A stretch of 64,000 nt of DNA. Origin: Maratus speciosus (Eukaryota; Arthropoda; Arachnida; Araneae; Salticidae). Below the pieces are notes generated by a model. The model was not told the DNA's origin. It ran no database searches and saw nothing but the letters and a program-made list of their open reading frames with translations. Below, piece after piece: positions 11,654 through 21,641 of the stretch. The stretch is from NCBI GenBank assembly GCA_963932465.1, contig OZ010795.1, forward strand, positions 521,177,451-521,241,450, given 5' to 3'. A program made the translations under genes and the position numbers. Position 1 is the first letter of the stretch. Each line of letters opens with the position of its first letter.

Positions 11654-12724
11654 CCTCTTCCAGCATCGAAATGTGTTCCTTTGAAATATTAACAAGCATA
11701 CATGCCAAGATCGCTCATAGATGGCGCCATAAAAACAGATTTTTTTTTTCATTTATGTTGTTGTAGGACTGCGGCCATCATTCGTATAATTAGCTATCGG
11801 CGTGCTTTTGGCATAGTGTTCAGGCGATATCACACCAGCTGCGTGCCTCATGAATCGGACCGCATTCGTGCGGCATATAAAAAAAAGTTACGGAACCGGT
11901 AGCGGCAGCAGTTATTGTGTCGATACTCCCGGTAGTCGTAAGCGGCTGTTGGCCGATTGCTTACCGATATCTCTGTGTTTGCTGGGTAGCTATAACTCAC
12001 GGGATCTTCGATCCAATTGATTTTCGTAGTATATGTCTCTAAAGAAAATTGGTCTATTCATACATTTCGTGATGCGAGTAACTGGTAACTGAACTATGCA
12101 ACAGCAGATTTTTTCGTTGTGAAGATAAAGAAAGTTTTTGTACAACTTTTAGGAGCAACTTTAATTACCCTAGCAGCAATTAATCCATGGCCGAACTTCC
12201 GCTAAATGTCGTAATCTGACTCCTTTTCGTCCGAACGACCTCACCCGCATAAGGTCCGCGATTAAGGCTTTTTTGTCCGCCCAGCAAACGCGGCATGGAC
12301 CATTGCGTCCCCATTAGTATTGAATCAATTTTGAAGTTTTGCCTATTAGTTTCGATCATTTTGCCGCTTGTTAGTCTTTTGTCGAGTACATTGCGATATC
12401 ATATGATATTTTGACAATTAGTTTCTAATATCATATAGGAAAAATTGTAAGATGTAAAAATATTATTTAAAACGTAAGGAAGTTCGTTGTAATTCAAAAA
12501 ATAAATTTTGCTCAATGAGAATTCATTTCACTATAAAATGCAAAAATATTTCTCTCTCGCGGATGTAACTAATTAAAATGTAAGAAATTAAATATTGTTT
12601 AAAGTCTTTATTTTCACCAAGAAACACATTTCTTTAGGTGTATTTGTGACTTGTACTCCCTTTTCGACTGTCCGGTTAAAAGTGCGGTTTTGTGTCTATT
12701 CTTTAAACGTGAAAAGAGGGGGAA

Positions 12725-12951
12725 TGTGATAACGATCTTTAAGGAAACTGGAGGTTTTATGTCACGTGATATATTTCACTACAGGTGGTGTAGGGAGAGT
12801 GTCACCGCGGAATAAGAAATAAATAAATAAATAAATATAAATAAAAACACTTCAAAATTCCAATTTACTATCTATCGTTTACCTTCATCGACAAACCATC
12901 ACTTACTGAAACGCCTTCCTCTTATTACACAATATAATCCTTCTACCAACA
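12725..12951 (+). repeat. LTR-like segment, 227 bp (between units 2 and 3)
   Basis: Same TG start, CA end and preceding purine tract as 11362-11588, and nearly the same sequence. Both complete copies being 227 bp supports treating it as a defined module rather than an arbitrary slice of the tandem unit. Confidence 0.55.
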
Positions 12952-12953
12952 AA

Positions 12954-13016
12954 GCTCAGTGGCCAAGTTGTTAAGGCGGTTATCTTCTGTATTTGGAGGT
13001 GTCAGATCGAACCAAG
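12954..13016 (+). other. tRNA-like head, unit 3
   Basis: Same A-box-like and B-box-like blocks as in unit 2. No cloverleaf acceptor stem can be formed, so this is a tRNA-derived promoter module or chance resemblance, not a tRNA gene. Confidence 0.6.
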
Positions 13017-14420
13017 CCTCTTCCAGCATCGAAATGTGTTCCTTTGAAATATTAACAAGCATACATGCCAAGATCGCTCATAGATGGCGCCATAAAAACA
13101 GATTTTTTTTTCATTTATGTTGTTGTAGGACTGCGGCCATCATTCGTATAATTAGCTATCGGCGTGCTTTTGGCATAGTGTTCTGGCGATATCACACCAG
13201 CTGCGCGCCTCATGAATCGGACCGCATTCGTGCGGCATATAAAAAAAAATTACGGAACCGGTAGCGGCAGCAGTTATTGTGTCGATACTCCCGGTAGTCG
13301 TAAGCGGCTGTTGGCCGATTGCTTACCGATATCTCTGTGTTTGCTGGGTAGCTATAACTCACGGGACCTTCGATCCAATTGGTTTTCGTAGTATATGTCT
13401 CTAAAGAAAATTGGTCTATTCATACATTTCGTGATGCGAGTAACTGGTAACTGAGCTATGCAACAGCAGATTTTTTCGTTGTGAAGATAAAGAAAGTTTT
13501 TGTACAACTTTTAGGAGCAACTTTAATTACCCTAGCAGCAATTAATCCATGGCCGAACTTCCGCTAAATGTCGTAATCTGACTCCTTTTCGTCCGAACGA
13601 CCTCACCCGCATAAGGTCCGCGATTAAGGCTTTTTTGTCCGCCCAGCAAACGCGGCATGGACCATTGCGTCCCCATTAGTATTGAATCAATTTTGAAGTT
13701 TTGCCTATTAGTTTCGATCATTTTGCCGCTTGTAAATCTTTTGCCGAGTACATTGCGATATCATATGATATTTTGACAATTAATTTCTAATATCATATAG
13801 GAAAAATTGTAAGATGTAAAAATATTATTTAAAACGTAAGGAAGTTTATTGTAATTCAAAAAATAAATTTTGCTCAATGAGAATTCATTTCACTATAAAA
13901 TGCAAAAATATTTCTCTCTCGCGGATGTAACTAATTAAAATGTAAGAAATTTAATATTGTTTAAAGTCTTTATTCCCACCAAGAAACACATTTCTTTAGG
14001 TGTATTTGTCACTTGTACTCCCTTTTCGACTGTCCGGTTAAAAGTGCGGTTTTGTGTCTATTCTTTAAACGTGAAAAGAGGGGGAATGTGATAACGATCT
14101 TTAAGGTAACTGGAGGTTTTATGTCACGTGATACATTTCACTACAGGTGGTGTAGGGAGAGTGTCACCGCGGAATAAGCTCCCAGTAAAATTATTCAATT
14201 TTGATTTTTTTCAAAACATCGGCCTACTGCATAGTAAACGAGATATGTCGATTAATTTCTTTACATTATATTGATTTGAATTCTTGCCAATGTTTGTCTG
14301 TGATTTGCAACTAGATATATCTCTATCTACTGTCGAGGAGGTATCGTGTCAAACTCTCAATAGAACTACCGCTCATTTACTGTTAATTCTTATAATAGTC
14401 CTAAATTTAGCCGAAATCTC

Positions 14421-14850
14421 TTGCTGTTGAGGTATAACCATCCTACATTTAGAGCTCTTTGCATGTTTTTTAAGGGAATAAATTTTAACGCCTTTAAGGG
14501 TATTTCCATACCAGTAAAGTACTGGACCAACTCTTCGACTGTTCTCGCTTGGATTCGAAGAAATGACCAATGGGGAATGTTTGTGAGCAACAGAGTTCGA
14601 GAAATTTGAAAACTTTATGAATCTCAATTATGGAATTTTGTACCTGGTCATCTCAATCCTGCTGATTTACCTTCTCAAGAATGTAACACTATACAGCTGT
14701 TAAAGATGAGATGGTGGGAGGGACCAGAATGGTTGCAGTTCTCTGAAGAAAATTGGCCACAATCAGAGGTAAACCCCAACGAAGAGTTAGTATTGGCGGA
14801 AAAGAAGGAAACTGCAGTAGCTACTAATCCATGTTCTAATTCACATTAAT
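14421..14850 (+). pseudogene. BEL/Pao RNase H C-terminal remnant
   Basis: RNase H removes the RNA template during reverse transcription. The + frame from 14421 contains [18 protein letters not shown] (14508-14565). In the family this block reads W-[ST]-D-S, with a catalytic Asp; here it is Asn. After a TGA at about 14607 the same frame continues with VPGHLNPADLPS (14641-14676) and RWWEGPEWLQF (14710-14742), the family signature that links RNase H to integrase. The mutated Asp and the stop make it inactive. Confidence 0.85.
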
Positions 14851-14989
14851 TTGTAATATATAGTATAATTTCAAAATTCGGTAGATTTATAAATATCATA
14901 TGTTCAGTGAAGAGATTCATATTGAAGTGTATAAATAGAAAAAGATCTTTTCCACCGGAATTGTCCACGGAATGGGAAAGAAGATGCGG

Positions 14990-16145
14990 AAAAGTTACTG
15001 TGGTGTAGAATACAATCTGAAAGTTTTGGAGATACTACTGATGAAATTAAAGGATTGAAAGTTATGAAGGACCAAGGAGGATTGCTGAGAGATAAAATAC
15101 GGATATTAGAGAGAGATAAAGCGTTTTCATTCAGGTATCCAAATTTATTACGATCAAAACATCAGGCAGTGAATTGTCTGATTCAAGACTGTAGTTTATA
15201 GAGCTGACATGCTGAACTTCAAAGAGTTGGATACATTTTACGAAGAGAGCCCCGCCAGTGGCTGAGAGGTTCTGCTCTCGAAGTTGGTAGATGGGAGGTG
15301 ATGGGTTCGAACCCAATCGCGCCCGTCGGCCTAACCGTTTTGGAGTTTTCGTGGTTTTCTTCGAAACCTTGGATTTCCATGCGTAAATACGGGTTAGGTT
15401 CCCTTAGAAAGACCCCCGCGGAGGGCACTCTCCCATCGGGCCTATATCCCTAGAGTAGATAACCGGCCATCAAAAATCAACCCAACCCATTTTAAGAAGA
15501 AAATATTGAATAATTCCTTCTAGACGCAACATTAGAAGTCAAGTGTCTAAGTGTTAAAGATGGAAAAGATGCTCTGCAAAACTATATACTGCATCTCCTA
15601 TTCATATACCTTTAGATCGAGTCAGAGACTCCAAAGTATTTGAAGGTGTTGAACTTGATCTATTAGGTCCTCTTTTCGTAAAGCAAAGGATTAATGTTTG
15701 GGTTGCACTTTTTACATGTGCAGTATACAGAGCAGTGCATTTGGAACTTGTATCCAGCCTTTCAACAGACTAATTCATTCAGTCAATCCGAAAATTTATA
15801 TGCAGAAGAGGAAGGTCGACCACTATATACCGTGAAAATGGCATCAACTTTACAGGCACAAATAACCTCATAAAATCATCAGATTGGAAGGAAATAGTTT
15901 CTTCTGAAGAAATGTATTCTATTAAATGGAAGTTTATCCTTCCAACAGCAGCTTGGTGGGATATATGATGGAAACGTCTAATTAGATGTGTTAAAATTCC
16001 CTTGATCAGAATACTCCGTACTTGAAGATCTTATGATTGTTCTATGTGCTGTCGAAGCAACAGTAAAGGAAAGGCCTCTAACCTACATTTTTGAAGAAAC
16101 AGATAAATTTATACCTTTGACTCCATCATATTTTTTACAAGTAAA
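14990..16145 (+). pseudogene. BEL/Pao integrase remnant (split by SINE)
   Basis: Integrase joins the DNA copy to the host genome. The upstream part (about 15060-15180) reads MKDQGGLLRDKIRI and FRYPNLL, typical of the region before the zinc-binding domain. After the SINE, a frame shows DLLGPLF near 15655 and ALFTCAVYRAVHLELVSSL near 15703-15760, the catalytic-core signature. FTGTNNLIKSSDWKE follows near 15850, and an LTPSYFLQV-like end near 16120-16145 can be read across frame changes. Stops at about 15770 and 15965 and several shifts destroy it. Confidence 0.85.
15247..15489 (+). mobile_element. tRNA-derived SINE with target-site duplication
   Basis: The 243-bp body starts with a tRNA-like head: A-box region GTGGCTGAGAGG and a good B-box GGTTCGAACCC 40 or so bases on. 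It ends with a CAACCCA tail. Flanks TTTTACGAAGA (15236-15246) and TTTTAAGAAGA (15490-15500) form an 11-bp duplication with one mismatch. It inserted into the BEL/Pao integrase relic. A second, reversed copy of the family is at 19640-19911. RNA polymerase III would transcribe an active copy; its LINE partner is not in this window. Confidence 0.9.
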
Positions 16146-16176
16146 TTATAATACAAATATAAATTAGAATTATGTA

Positions 16177-17248
16177 CAGTCGTGGAAAAAAAGGTAAACA
16201 CCCCTACTAACTCCTCAACAAATCATCATAGACGAAAGTTACTGGCACCGAACGATTGGAAATAAAGTCTACTTTTAAATGATGCATATAAAATTTTCTT
16301 AGGGGGTCATCTACATATTAAAACGAATCCAAACTTCATTTTTTTTTTCAATTGCAATACCCAATTTTAACGAGATATTTCAAATCTTCGGTTCAAACTA
16401 TGCCTAGACACCAAATTTCAAGTCATTTGAATGATAAGTTTTTGAATTATAAACATTCAAAATTTAGTGCTTCTAATGTTAAATTACATTTTCATATTTT
16501 TATTTATATCTTCTGAAATTATGCTCCTAATGTGCTAATTTTTTTGTAGCAATAATACTAATATACCCAAATATAAATAAGCTGAACTTGCAATTTTTAT
16601 AAATTTATGATATGAATTATGAATTATGAAATAATATTCGAATAAATTATGAATTGCAACCTATAATTTTTTGATGGATTTAGATTTATTAGGTCCTGCT
16701 TTATAGAAAACCAAAATTTCACATTTTTCTTCCAAGTAGTTTTCAAATTATGCTTAAAAAACGGCAAAATGATGATTTAAGGGACCGTCTATGATGGAAG
16801 TGAGTAGACATTTTGAAATTTATTTTGCTGTACTGTAATCTAACAGGCTTCATTGACTCCTTGAGTGGCGCTTAAGGTGAATTGATCAAGAAAGGGGCTC
16901 TCTCGGTTAACAATGCAGTACGGATCTTCAATTTGGATACAGCCCTTAAAATAAGCTCTTTTTAAAATAATTAATTTCTCGGAAACTTATGGTACGAATT
17001 GCATAAAAATTCGTTTTTAGGCTAATTGAAGTGTGTAGAGGTCATTTATGCTGTCAGAATTGTGTACTGCCATTGAAAAAAAACAATGTTTGGATTCGTT
17101 TTAATATATAGATGGACCCTTAAGAAAATTTTATATACATCATTTAAAAGTAGATATTATTTCCAAACGTTCGGTACCAGTAACGTTCTTCTACGATAAT
17201 TTGTTGAAGAGTTAGTAGGGGGTGTTTACTTTTGTTTTTCCACGACTG
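16177..17248. mobile_element. Tc1-type non-autonomous element, 1072 bp
   Basis: TA duplications at 16175-16176 and 17249-17250. Ends begin CAGTCGTGGAAAAAAAGGTA and its near-complement. The inverted arms are long (16177-16334 and 17089-17248) and nearly matching. The TIR sequence is of the Tc1/mariner kind. The interior has no transposase and no substantial open frame. Long-TIR elements of this type are mobilised in trans by a related transposase. Confidence 0.9.
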
Positions 17249-17264
17249 TACATATTAACAGAAA

Positions 17265-17410
17265 TATAAATGAATTTTGTGATAAAAAAAAAAGGTTTGA
17301 ATAATTAAATATTTCGTACCCATCATTATGGTTAATAACATGAAAACAATTAGATTCATTAACTGGGCAAATTTTATAGATAACCACTTTGGTGTGCGCC
17401 AATCTGACAT
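17265..17410. repeat. Dispersed repeat shared with 3225-3364
   Basis: Same orientation and order of blocks as the copy at 3225 (AATAATTA, CCCATCATTATG, ATTTTATAGA), which was there interrupted by a Helitron tail. The open frame across it on the minus strand is not protein-like. Confidence 0.6.
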
Positions 17411-18950
17411 GTCCTATTAGATTATTCTGAACTGTATTTACGCCTATATTAACGTCACTCTTCATCTCTATCCCAAATTACTGATTCAAAATGAACAGAA
17501 TTGATTAAAAGCTTTATAATAACATGTGATATTGTTAAAAACAGAGTTAATACTTTCTCACTATAGGTATTAACTCTCCAACGCTCGTCAGTAAACATAT
17601 ATTTCTTTTCTGAAAACATAGGATGTATTGCAACGTTTCGTGAAAAAGTGTAATAAAAATATATTTTACCAAAAGTACATGCTACCAGGTAAGCGACGCA
17701 GAAATTTAAGACTGCAACACCGGAACAAAAATTAAGAAAATTCAGACAAATATATATATATGCAGGCTTAGCAAGAAATAAGCTTCTAATTTCAGAGGGC
17801 TCTGACGTTCTTTTGACACAAAAGATATAAATTTGAACTACAGTTCATTCAAATGATGTTCTTTATATTTATTTAAAAAAAGTACAAATCTTAACCGATA
17901 TGTGGCGCTGTAATACACATAAAAGCATTTAATATGCTTTTAAAATGTTAAATAATACAATATATATATATATATGTGTGTGTGAGAGAGAGAGAGAGAG
18001 GGGGGGGGGGGGAAGGGGACATATTGAACAGTCTTAGTGCTATTTTTTTATATTATTTAACATTTTTTAAGCATGTTAAATCTTTTGCTAAAAAAAAAAA
18101 AAAGTCTGAACACACACAGAGAGATACGTATACATATATGAATGTTACACAATAATATTTTTGAAAAATTACGTTTTAATTAACCAATTATAAATTGTAT
18201 TTAAAAAAATTGATACAGAATTTTTATTTTTATAATAAATAATCAAAAAAATTTTGATAGTATTCCAAGTTATAAAAAAAATACAGTAATACTAAAATAT
18301 ATATATATATATATACACAAATTGGTTATATTTTTTACTCCTGCAAAATTCATTTGAAGAAAGATACGCTCTGTAGTAGAGATAAAACGTATATTTATAT
18401 CTAAACATAAAATAGAAGGCGAAAGGGCACAATATCCTTAACTAAAAATTTATATATAATTTACTTCTCTCTTGTACATAAAACAACATGTAATTTTAAA
18501 AGTAATATTAGAAACCTACGTCTTTTTATTCAATTTTTAGAAAGTATACCTACAAAAAATATTTATTCACAAGTTGCACACGATAGTGATGCCAGATGCA
18601 CCTGTTTGAAGCATAAGTTAAAATTTACGGTTGAAACTTTATAAATGCATTGGATGATAAAAATAGATAAAAGGCAGTGGAACTCTAAAAAAAAAAAAAT
18701 TACAAAAATCGCATGACTTGAAACGCATATTCTATTTTTGATATAAAATATTAAAGTCTTAGTGCTTTAGGAATATATGAAAATAATGCAAACCTGCATC
18801 CTAAGGCAAAACAAAACAAAAAAAAAATCTTTATAAACTCTGCTTGTCTCTATTTTCATTTAATAAGGTCATAAATAAAAACTAGTTTTAAATAAACCAT
18901 AAAAGTACATTACAATTCATCCGACATACAAGTAAAAATTACATAAATAC
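17411..18950. other. AT-rich stretch with microsatellites
   Basis: No gene recognised. A compound microsatellite lies at about 17962-18013: (TA)n, (TG)n, (GA)n, then a run of 13 G. A second TA run is at about 18297-18315, and short A runs occur at 18090 and 18690. Confidence 0.7.
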
Positions 18951-18952
18951 AT

Positions 18953-19400
18953 AGGGTAACTCCGGGAGAATCGCCGCATACGGGATAGATTCCGCACCCC
19001 TTGTATTTCTTGTAATTATTGATAGAGGGTCGTCAAACGCACAGTATAGGTGCGCAATGAGATTATTTTAACCAGTGTATAGCTTGAATCCCCTTTCGAT
19101 GTTTACTTGTAGAAGTAAAATCCTTAATTTGATGTAAGTGCATGATTTCACTGTCCAAACTTTTAAACACGTTATGTTTAAATACTTTTCATACGCTAAT
19201 TACTAAATGCATGCATGATTTCGAAGCCAAAAGTAAGTGTAGCTTTGTATAGAGTACTCTGTGTATGATTACGCCATTCCCCTTAGCGATGGCAGGTAAC
19301 TGTGATAGCCGACGTCTATACCATGCAAAATGGGATACTTGCCGCACTGCTATTCCGGTATACATGCCGCAATTTATTTTGTCTTATTAACTTAAATATT
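18953..19400. repeat. Transposon-end-like region with four copies of a GGGATA..GCCGCA motif
   Basis: Four related 15-base blocks lie in direct orientation: GGGAGAATCGCCGCA (about 18964), GGGATAGATTCCGCA (18980), GGGATACTTGCCGCA (19331) and GGTATACATGCCGCA (19356). Two sit near each edge of a 430-bp segment. Paired subterminal motifs are typical of DNA-transposon ends that bind transposase, but no clear terminal repeat was found. Confidence 0.4.
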
Positions 19401-19639
19401 ACTATAACTTAAATATAATATAACTTAAATATATTATTATTTATGTAAATTTACAGTATTCTCTGTAAACCGAGAAAGATAAAAATACACAAGATTCTGT
19501 AAATTTATTTACTATTTATAATTTAATTTTTTTTTCCGAAGTTCATGAATTTTTTAAGTTTGAAGAATTATCATCGATAACTGCTGTAGCATTTAATTTT
19601 TGCAAGATTTATTTCTAGCCGACCCGATATTTGATCCCA

Positions 19640-19911
19640 GGTATTCTGGGTTGGTCACAAACGTCTTATTGTGCTGGGTTGATTTTTGACGGCCGTTTAT
19701 CTATTCGAGGGATATAGGCCCTGGGGAGAGTGCTCTCCGTGGGAGTCTCTGTAAGGGAACCTAACCCCTATTTACGCATGGTTTTCAAATGTTCGAAGAA
19801 AATCACGAAAACTACGAAAGGTTAGGCCGAAGGGCGCGATTGGAGTCGAAATTAGTACCTCCCGTCTACCAACTGCGAGATCGGAACTTCTCAGCCACTG
19901 ATGGGTCCCGA
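19640..19911 (-). mobile_element. tRNA-derived SINE, second copy
   Basis: Reverse-complement member of the family at 15247-15489. On the minus strand it opens with CAGTGGCTGAGAAGTTC and closes with a CAACCCA-type tail near 19640-19680. The B-box is damaged relative to the other copy (TTCGACTCC), and several substitutions suggest an older insertion. No target-site duplication was identified. Confidence 0.85.
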
Positions 19912-20482
19912 ACAACTTATTGACTTTCACATGGTGAATGAAACAACTGAAAAGCGATTGCCTGTAAAAATCAACGCTAACTTCGCACAGACAAATTTCC
20001 AATTTCTAAAATATTCTTATTTTTAATAGAACAATTTTTAGACCAATTTTTCTTCTCCTTAATACTTTTAATAAAATAGTAAAATAATGTTAAAAGCATA
20101 CATTTTGAATTACAGGTCAAAACAAAGATAAAGATACCTTTAAATGGAGATGTGGAGATTTCTACAGCAGTTTAGTATAACAAAAGGGAAATGTCCGTAA
20201 AATGATGACCAAGGAACTCAACTGAATGAATTTAACTGAGAACTGGTGCAAATTCACAGAAAGTCTTGATTTTTTTTCTGTATTTTTACCGAAATTTTTA
20301 ATAGTGTGTTGACACTTATGGAAGACTCTTTTTTAATTATTTGTTAAATCAAAGTTTTTAAGTGGAAAAACTTTATATTCAAATAATCGTAATATTTTAT
20401 TGTTAAAGAAGAAAAAAATATATGTTTAAGCCCGCGTATAAATGAGACTTGTATATATGTTCAGATTACACAAGCTTATTAA

Positions 20483-20554
20483 CCCCTTAATCGTTGTGCC
20501 TGAAATATTCACGGGCAAATTGCACGTGAAATGTAATCAGCAACGATTAAGGGG
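20483..20554. mobile_element. piggyBac-type miniature element, 72 bp
   Basis: Flanked by TTAA at 20479-20482 and 20555-20558. The 14-base ends CCCCTTAATCGTTG are perfect inverted repeats separated by only 44 bases. Very small for a mobile element. The perfect ends suggest recent mobility or conservation as a hairpin. Confidence 0.8.
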
Positions 20555-20794
20555 TTAATCTAATTTCATTTTTTAGCCTATAGGTAACATTGTTTTGTGT
20601 CTTTTTAATAAAAAACTGAAAACTTATGTACGGAGTTCGAAATTTCCATCATTGTCACTTAAAATTTCTATATTGCACTAAGCATTTTTCTCTATATTAT
20701 TTAAGAAGCCTGCCCGCAATATCCTAAATAGATAAACCCTTAACAGAAAGTTACTTAAAATATATATTTTTATAGTAGATCTGTCAAAGCTTAC

Positions 20795-20911
20795 CTAGTA
20801 ACCGTCAGCCGCAATTCCCAATGCAGAACTTCTCAGTCTCTTCCTCCTGTCGCGTCGAGGGTTCTTTCTTGGAAGGGCCGCCACGTAGGCAATCTTGTTT
20901 TTGACTATAGA
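20795..20911 (-). CDS. Candidate exon, 39 codons including a terminal stop
   Basis: A GC-richer island in AT-rich DNA. On the minus strand, TTTATAATTACAG precedes it as a splice acceptor, and AG/GTAAGC follows it as a near-consensus donor. The enclosed 117 bases are a multiple of three. In phase 0 they stay open until a TAG that is exactly the last codon: a basic peptide with PRKNPRRDRRKRLRSS and ending IAADGY. In phase 1 they are open for about 36 codons. I do not recognise the protein. It could be a terminal coding exon followed by a spliced 3' untranslated region, a non-coding exon, or a relic. Confidence 0.35.
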   Translation of the reverse strand, partial: SIVKNKIAYVAALPRKNPRRDRRKRLRSSALGIAADGY

Positions 20912-21603
20912 CTGTAATTATAAATTTTTTCCTTAAGCCAACTTATTTTCAAACCCTTCCCATGACGCGTTTAACGGCGGGTTTAGATTCGGCTGAACAT
21001 TGTATTTTTTTTTTGTTGTTGTTGTTAAAACTTAATAAATTAACAATTAACTTAATAATAAACTTAATAAAGAGCGGGAGGGGTACTATGCTCTACAGAG
21101 CAGATCCTTGTCTGAGCAATCCCTCTTAGGCTATCAAATCAAATAATCGACAAAAAAATTAAACCTACACATAATTTATTAAAAATAATGATTTTAAATT
21201 ACTTACATCGAATGGCGAGAAATTTCGCTGTAAATATTCAAAAATAAAAGCTTTGCTTGAACCAATCTTACACAAAAGGATAGGCGATACTGAGTGCCAC
21301 CGTAAAATAAAAAGAGCATAGGCAGGTGCGAGGAATGGGGAGAGTCCCTAAAAATATAAATCTCCGAAAAGTGTTCGAATACGGCACACAGAGACAGATC
21401 TTTAACTCCGAACATGCATCGGACATGGCGGCCAACGTTTTAAGTACTCGGTCTTGATACAACGATTCTGGAGAATTTTTAGGTAGCTTTCATTACAAAA
21501 AGCTACCTATTGCAGCCGTTCGGAGGAAAGCGATTTCAAAAAATTTTGGTATATTTTCATCGATCATGACCCCCAGACCCCGAAACCACCCTCCGTTCAA
21601 AAT

Positions 21604-21604
<1 letters not shown>

Positions 21605-21640
<36 letters not shown>
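21605..21640. repeat. (TA)n microsatellite
   Basis: Roughly 17 TA units, immediately left of the 327-bp satellite. Confidence 0.9.

Positions 21641-21641
<1 letters not shown>

Larger units (their letters stand above)
10167..14177 (+). repeat. Tandem array of three units of about 1363 bp
   Basis: The block starting CAAACCATCACTTACTGAAA recurs at 10167, 11529 and 12892 (spacings 1362 and 1363). Units 2 and 3 are nearly identical and unit 1 is slightly more divergent, so the last duplication is recent. The array begins and ends inside a would-be LTR. Internal segments are about 1136 bp. Open frames of 66-143 codons inside it start in the tRNA-like head and are not protein-like. Two readings are possible: an LTR retrotransposon concatemer with shared LTRs, or a tandem duplication of a SINE-containing segment. 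Confidence 0.9.
14400..16150 (+). mobile_element. BEL/Pao LTR retrotransposon relic B
   Basis: Carries the 3' half of a BEL/Pao pol gene, the end of RNase H followed by integrase, with stops and frame changes throughout. A SINE at 15247-15489 interrupts it, and a Tc1-type element begins 27 bases after its last recognisable codons. No LTR was found at either side. It complements relic A, which has the 5' domains, but it lies beyond the tandem array, so the two need not be one insertion. Confidence 0.9.

Noticed and set aside
19772..20002. 76-codon minus-strand open frame as a gene
   Set aside because: It mostly translates the reversed SINE.
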